Assembly (NCBI RefSeq): GCF_020097135.1
Contig: NZ_CP083608.1
Location: 1,116,001-1,180,000, forward strand
Length of the DNA stretch: 64,000 nt
Reading direction: 5' to 3'
DNA from: Macrococcus armenti
GTDB lineage: Bacteria > Bacillota > Bacilli > Staphylococcales > Staphylococcaceae
Shown here: piece by piece, positions 60,224-64,000 of the stretch
How positions within the stretch are numbered: the first letter of the stretch is position 1
Layout of the letters: each line of letters starts with the position of its first letter
Notes under the pieces: generated by a model
Seen by the model: the letters and a program-made list of their open reading frames with translations, nothing else
Databases searched by the model: none
What the model was told of the DNA's origin: nothing
Made by a program: the position numbers and the translations under genes

Positions 60224-60761
60224 ATATTAGTCGCGGTAACATTTTTATTAAAATTGCCGCGATTATTGAAACGATTAATCCTTTAATAATATTAAACGGA
60301 ATAATACCTGATGTAATAATAGCTTTTAAGTTTGCTGCGATATCAGAAAAATTCATAATCATTCCGTATAGAGGCAACAATACAAAATAATTCATTAAGC
60401 TCATTACAATTGTCATAACAATCACTGCACAAATAAAACCAATTAATAATTTATGTTTGCGGCCTTTTGTAATGATAAATAAAGTTAATACAAATGAACT
60501 ACCTGCTAAAAAGTTAGCAAGTGGACCGATTGGGTCCGCCATATTAATTAAAAAGTTTAAAACGTTTTTAATGATTTCTACACCTATAGCACCAACAGGA
60601 CCTACTGTAAACAATGCAATAATCGCAGGTATATCACTTAGGTCAACCGTTAAGTACGGTGGTAAAAATGGTAGCGGAAACTTTAAAAACATAAGTAAAA
60701 AAGCAACCGCACTGAGTAGACTCACAATTATGAGCCTTCTTGTCTTATTAAATTGTGTCAT
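60222..60761 (-). CDS. ribU: Riboflavin ECF transporter S component RibU
   Basis: A 179-residue substrate-binding membrane subunit with about five to six helices. LKFPLPFLPPYLTVDLSDIPA and NMADPIGPLANFLAGSS are RibU hallmarks. It works with a shared EcfA/A'/T module encoded elsewhere. The FMN riboswitch upstream confirms the substrate. Ribosome site AAGGAGAAGG. Confidence 0.94.
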   Translation of the reverse strand: MTQFNKTRRLIIVSLLSAVAFLLMFLKFPLPFLPPYLTVDLSDIPAIIALFTVGPVGAIGVEIIKNVLNFLINMADPIGPLANFLAGSSFVLTLFIITKGRKHKLLIGFICAVIVMTIVMSLMNYFVLLPLYGMIMNFSDIAANLKAIITSGIIPFNIIKGLIVSIIAAILIKMLPRLI

Positions 60762-60788
60762 TTCCTTCTCCTTCTATTCATCTTACAA

Positions 60789-60922
60789 AGAGGAGGATAA
60801 CCTCCATCTTCTCCCATCCAGACTGTACTGTCGGTACTGGAATTCCACCAGATCAGCCAGCGCATAGCACCAGGTCGCGGACTATAACCGCCGGTTCGGA
60901 ATTTCACCGACCCCGAAGATGA
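60789..60922 (-). promoter_or_regulatory. FMN riboswitch (RFN element) controlling ribU
   Basis: The minus strand carries the RFN core: GGGTCGGTGAAATTCC, AACCGGCGGT, and CTGGTGGAATTCC toward the end. P1 pairs ATCTTC near 60920 with GAAGAT near 60806. Right after it, GGAGG-TTAT-CCTCC (60792-60805) forms a small hairpin with no long T tract. Control of translation seems more likely than termination. FMN binding should switch ribU off. Confidence 0.93.
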
Positions 60923-60947
60923 ATGATAAATTTTCATAAATTATATA

Positions 60948-62705
60948 TTACGCAATTGTATTACTGCCGTCAACTTTAGGGATTTTAATAATAAACGTCG
61001 TTCCGACACCTAATGCACTTTCTACACTTATCGTACCATTGTGCGCTTCAATAATAGACTTAACGATAAACAGACCGAGCCCAGTTCCATGTTTACCACG
61101 CGTTCTTGCCTGGTCTACTTTATAAAACCTTTCAAAAATATTGTCTATATGTTCTGGTGCAATACCAACTCCTGAGTCTGAAATTGTTATTAAAATATGC
61201 TTGTCTGACTCTTTTGTTTCAACGGAAATATTGTCACCACTTACCGTATATCTAACTGCATTATCTATTATATTCGTCAGCACTTGAATCATTTTGTCGT
61301 AATCCATTAAAGCAAGTGATGTATGATGAAATGCAACGTTTAATTTGATGTCATTTTCCTTCATCGTCTGCTTAAAGTTTATTAAAGTTCTATTGACTAA
61401 ATCGACAACATCGACCGGCTCAATCGTCATAATTTGTTCTCCTGCATCAATACGTGCAACATTCAGTAATTCATTTACAAGACGATTAAGTCGTTTTGAT
61501 TCGTCTAAAATAATATTTAAAAATTCTTCAACATCTCTTTTTTCTGTTACAATGCCGTCCAGTATCGCTTCAGTATAACCTTGTAACATCTGAATAGGTG
61601 TTCTAAGTTCATGAGAGACATTAGCAATAAACATTTGTTTCATCTGATCAAGTTTTCTTTCTTCAGTCATATCACGGATGATAACAACTGCACCGTTACC
61701 TTGTTTTATATCGCGATTGATAACCGGAGAAACGATGAGTACATAATGTTTATCCTGCGCCACCATATCATGATAAATCGTATCACCATATTGCATCACT
61801 TCGTTTACAATTTGGCTTAATTCATCTATCTGATGCGAGTCAATATCATCCAGAAACTTTACAGCTTTCGGATTCTGGAGCTGCTTCTCAAGATGCATAT
61901 TAAAACTTAAAACACCATCTTCCATCGCATTAATGAGTCGGTCCCTTAAATTACGTTCTGAATAAATTCGATTCATGTTCATGGAAATATCTTCTTCCAT
62001 TTTATTGAACGCCAATGCAAGTTCTCCGATTTCATCTCTTGACTGAACTTTAATTTTTTCATTCCTTTCCCCTCGTGCTAATTTAAATGCGGCATGCTTT
62101 AAATGTATTAACGGTTTCGTTATTCGCGTAGACAGGAAAAAAGCAAAAATCGTAGTTAATATCAAAAGTACTAATGCGACAAGAAAAATAATAATGGCGA
62201 TGTAATTAAATGCATCTGAAATTGTATTTGTATCTTGATAAATAAATATCGCACTGCTGTTATTATTAAAAGCCTGTGATGGATATCCTAATAAAATATA
62301 TTCATGTTTACTACCTTGATATTTTACTTTTATCGACTGGACGACTGTTTCGTCTTTTTTGAAAACTTTTTCAAATTTTTTATTTGTATTTATTTCATTA
62401 AGCATAAGTGCTTTGAGTGGATCATCATACTTAATATTTTTATCAGAATCATTTGTAATTAATATTAGTCCTGCTGGATTTTCAATTAATTCTTTCACGT
62501 AATTCATCGCATCATTTTTATCATGACGACTCATTAAAACAAGTTCAACCTTCTCAGCTTGCTGCTTTAAATTATGTCCAGACTCACTCATTAAATATGC
62601 ATTAAAAAAGCTCATAAGTGCTATTGATAATATAATTAAAACTGTGGTAACTATAAATAATATAGTTAACCACAGTTTAATTACAACGCTATTCATATAT
62701 TTCAT
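60948..62705 (-). CDS. srrB: Sensor histidine kinase SrrB/ResE
   Basis: A 585-residue membrane kinase of the respiratory regulator system. Helices at residues 8-34 and 168-192 flank an outer sensor region. HAMP is at 193-245 and a PAS-like domain at 255-345 (MEDGVLSFNMHLE). HisKA has H365 in SHELRTPIQML; the ATPase has N box NAVRY, DSGVGI and GTGLGLFIVK. Its start overlaps the srrA stop by four bases. Paired with resC, as in the resABC-DE cluster. Confidence 0.94.
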   Translation of the reverse strand: MKYMNSVVIKLWLTILFIVTTVLIILSIALMSFFNAYLMSESGHNLKQQAEKVELVLMSRHDKNDAMNYVKELIENPAGLILITNDSDKNIKYDDPLKALMLNEINTNKKFEKVFKKDETVVQSIKVKYQGSKHEYILLGYPSQAFNNNSSAIFIYQDTNTISDAFNYIAIIIFLVALVLLILTTIFAFFLSTRITKPLIHLKHAAFKLARGERNEKIKVQSRDEIGELALAFNKMEEDISMNMNRIYSERNLRDRLINAMEDGVLSFNMHLEKQLQNPKAVKFLDDIDSHQIDELSQIVNEVMQYGDTIYHDMVAQDKHYVLIVSPVINRDIKQGNGAVVIIRDMTEERKLDQMKQMFIANVSHELRTPIQMLQGYTEAILDGIVTEKRDVEEFLNIILDESKRLNRLVNELLNVARIDAGEQIMTIEPVDVVDLVNRTLINFKQTMKENDIKLNVAFHHTSLALMDYDKMIQVLTNIIDNAVRYTVSGDNISVETKESDKHILITISDSGVGIAPEHIDNIFERFYKVDQARTRGKHGTGLGLFIVKSIIEAHNGTISVESALGVGTTFIIKIPKVDGSNTIA

Positions 62706-63415
62706 GCGTCCTTAACCTCAAACTTATAGCCGACACCCCATACTGTATGAATCATCTCTGCTGCATTAGGTGATACTTTATTTAGTTTCTCACGTAATCG
62801 TTTTACATGTGTATCTACAGTACGTAAGTCACCGTAAAACTCATAATGCCATACATCTTTCAACAATTGTTCACGATCAAAAACTTTATCGGGACTTTTT
62901 GCGAGGAAGAGCAATAATTCATACTCTTTCGGTGTTAAATTCACCTCTTTATTATCAGCTAATACACGGTGTGCATCGTTATCAATAACGAGTGAATCAA
63001 ACACGATTAAATCTTTTGCATGCGTATCCTGCTGTAAAAACATTGTTGATTGTGAACGTCTTAAAATTGCTTTAACACGTAAAACAACTTCTCTCGGTGA
63101 AAATGGTTTTACGATATAATCATCAGCACCGATTTCAAATCCCTCGACACGATTGTTCTCTTCACCTTTAGCCGTTAACATAATAACAGGCGTAGACTTT
63201 TCTTCACGTAGGCGTTTACAAACTTCAATGCCATCAATCCCTGGCAGCATAATATCCAACAGTATACAATGAAAATTCTCTTCAAGCGCTAATTTTAACG
63301 CTGTTTCACCATCTTCTGCTTCGACTGTTTCAAATCCTTCGCGTTCAAGATACATCTTCGCGAGTTTACGGATTCTATCTTCATCATCAACGATTAATAT
63401 CTTTTCTTTCATCAT
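62702..63415 (-). CDS. srrA: Response regulator SrrA/ResD
   Basis: OmpR-type regulator of respiration and oxygen-limited genes. Receiver domain with phospho-Asp D54 in ILLDIMLPGIDG and VIMLTAKGEE; winged-helix DNA-binding domain from about residue 135 (KEVNLTPKEYELLLFLAKS, DTHVKRLREKL). 237 residues. Two adjacent ATGs behind AAGGGTGA. Candidate targets in this window include the ba3 and qcr operons; not tested. Confidence 0.94.
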   Translation of the reverse strand: MMKEKILIVDDEDRIRKLAKMYLEREGFETVEAEDGETALKLALEENFHCILLDIMLPGIDGIEVCKRLREEKSTPVIMLTAKGEENNRVEGFEIGADDYIVKPFSPREVVLRVKAILRRSQSTMFLQQDTHAKDLIVFDSLVIDNDAHRVLADNKEVNLTPKEYELLLFLAKSPDKVFDREQLLKDVWHYEFYGDLRTVDTHVKRLREKLNKVSPNAAEMIHTVWGVGYKFEVKDA

Positions 63416-63430
63416 TAATTCACCCTTTCA

Positions 63431-64000
63431 TTATGCATAAGAATGAAGCCCTGCAATAATCAAATTCACTGCAATTACATTAAATAAAATTATTGCCATA
63501 CCTATAACTGCTAACCAGGCAGACTTTTTACCTTCCCATCCTTTACCTAATCGTAAATGTAAGAATATTGCATAGAATAAGAACGTAATAAGCGCCCATA
63601 CTTCTTTCGGATCCCAACCCCAAAATCTGCTCCACGCAATTTGTGCCCATATACTTGCAAACAATAAACCACCAAGCGCAAAGAGCGGGAAACCTATAAT
63701 TACTGAGCGATAACAAATCTCATCCATTAACCTTAATGATACTTTATTCGTTAACGGTTTTACAATTGAGAAGATTGTTCTACGTAATATGAGTCGTATT
63801 AATCCATACATTATTGAACCAATTATAATTGACCATAGTACCGTATTTAACTTTTGTGCATTAATTACTGGTGGTAATTCAATTCCCGTATCAAAACGTT
63901 TTACTTCTTTGTAATCATTCTTCGTACCTTCAATTTTTACAACAGGTTTACTGTCTTTAAACGTGACAAGTCCTGGTAAATGATATTCTGCAACCGCATC
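63431..64000 (-). CDS. resC: Cytochrome c biogenesis protein ResC/CcsA, 5' end outside window
   Basis: The last 189 codons are in the window; the frame is open through the right edge. Haem-handling WWD-type sequence [18 protein letters not shown] is clear, with surrounding membrane helices and a C-terminal GLHSYA containing a conserved His. The part near the edge ([20 protein letters not shown]) is an outer loop or linker. ResC works with ResB to attach haem to c-type cytochromes such as QcrC. Fifteen bases separate it from srrA. Confidence 0.9.
   Translation of the reverse strand, partial: DAVAEYHLPGLVTFKDSKPVVKIEGTKNDYKEVKRFDTGIELPPVINAQKLNTVLWSIIIGSIMYGLIRLILRRTIFSIVKPLTNKVSLRLMDEICYRSVIIGFPLFALGGLLFASIWAQIAWSRFWGWDPKEVWALITFLFYAIFLHLRLGKGWEGKKSAWLAVIGMAIILFNVIAVNLIIAGLHSYA

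Overview
The window is a low-GC Firmicutes core chromosome segment. Gene content and order fit Staphylococcaceae: ebpS next to a recQ-type helicase, recU-pbp2, dinG with a DEDD exonuclease domain, srrAB, and a cvfC-like gene beside thyA. However, it also carries qcrABC (menaquinol:cytochrome c reductase) and a ba3-type cytochrome c oxidase operon. Staphylococcus generally lacks both, and Macrococcus (Macrococcoides) has them. Macrococcus is therefore the best inference. No rRNA, tRNA, insertion sequence, prophage or CRISPR array was seen. Almost all genes are intact and tightly packed, and most lie on the minus strand.

Layout by region. (1) 1-6350: partial ctpA, then a packed minus-strand operon thyA-dfrA-plsC-degV-ypmS-msrA-msrB-crr-yozE. 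(2) 6468-9119: a 26-codon membrane ORF, then zinc finger-cvfC-brxB-methyltransferase. (3) 9185-10314: plus-strand promoter, queuosine-precursor transporter and RNase H-like gene. (4) 10308-17192: dynamin-rhodanese-xni-degenerate Fic/winged-helix-HAD on the minus strand. (5) 17247-19755: CRP/FNR-type palindrome and the ba3 oxidase operon. (6) 19765-22630: RNA methyltransferase, rnpB, gpsB, ypsA, DUF1798. (7) 22707-25655: recU-pbp2, facing ypoC-nth-dnaD-asnS-dinG-birA-cca-bshA-mazG (25693-35008). (8) 35069-37289: YitT protein, Zn peptidase, YpjA. (9) 37343-45168: aroCBA-ypiA-ypiB-ypiF and then qcrABC. (10) 45287-48308: hup, hepS-menG-hepT, ndk. (11) 48434-53676: cmk, S1-like protein, der, gpsA, yphE, yphF. 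(12) 53751-60182: ansA, ypdA, CBS protein, ebpS, recS, ypbB, fer. (13) 60222-64000: ribU with an FMN riboswitch, srrB-srrA and the partial resC.

Several functions are spread over the window. Aerobic respiration: hepS/hepT/menG make menaquinone, QcrABC oxidises menaquinol, the ba3 oxidase accepts cytochrome c electrons, ResC matures c-type cytochromes and SrrAB regulates. Thiol and oxidative-damage repair: bshA, brxB, ypdA, msrA and msrB. Others are dTMP/folate synthesis (thyA, dfrA), shikimate synthesis (aroCBA), cell-wall synthesis (pbp2, gpsB), and DNA replication and repair (dnaD, recU, nth, xni, dinG, recS). The most unusual items are a Fic-fold protein that has lost its catalytic motif but keeps a winged helix, with an inverted repeat against its ribosome binding site; the palindromes at the two respiratory operons; an unannotated 26-codon membrane ORF; and a DHFR carrying Tyr at the position of the staphylococcal F98Y trimethoprim-resistance substitution. 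No clearly new multi-gene system was seen.
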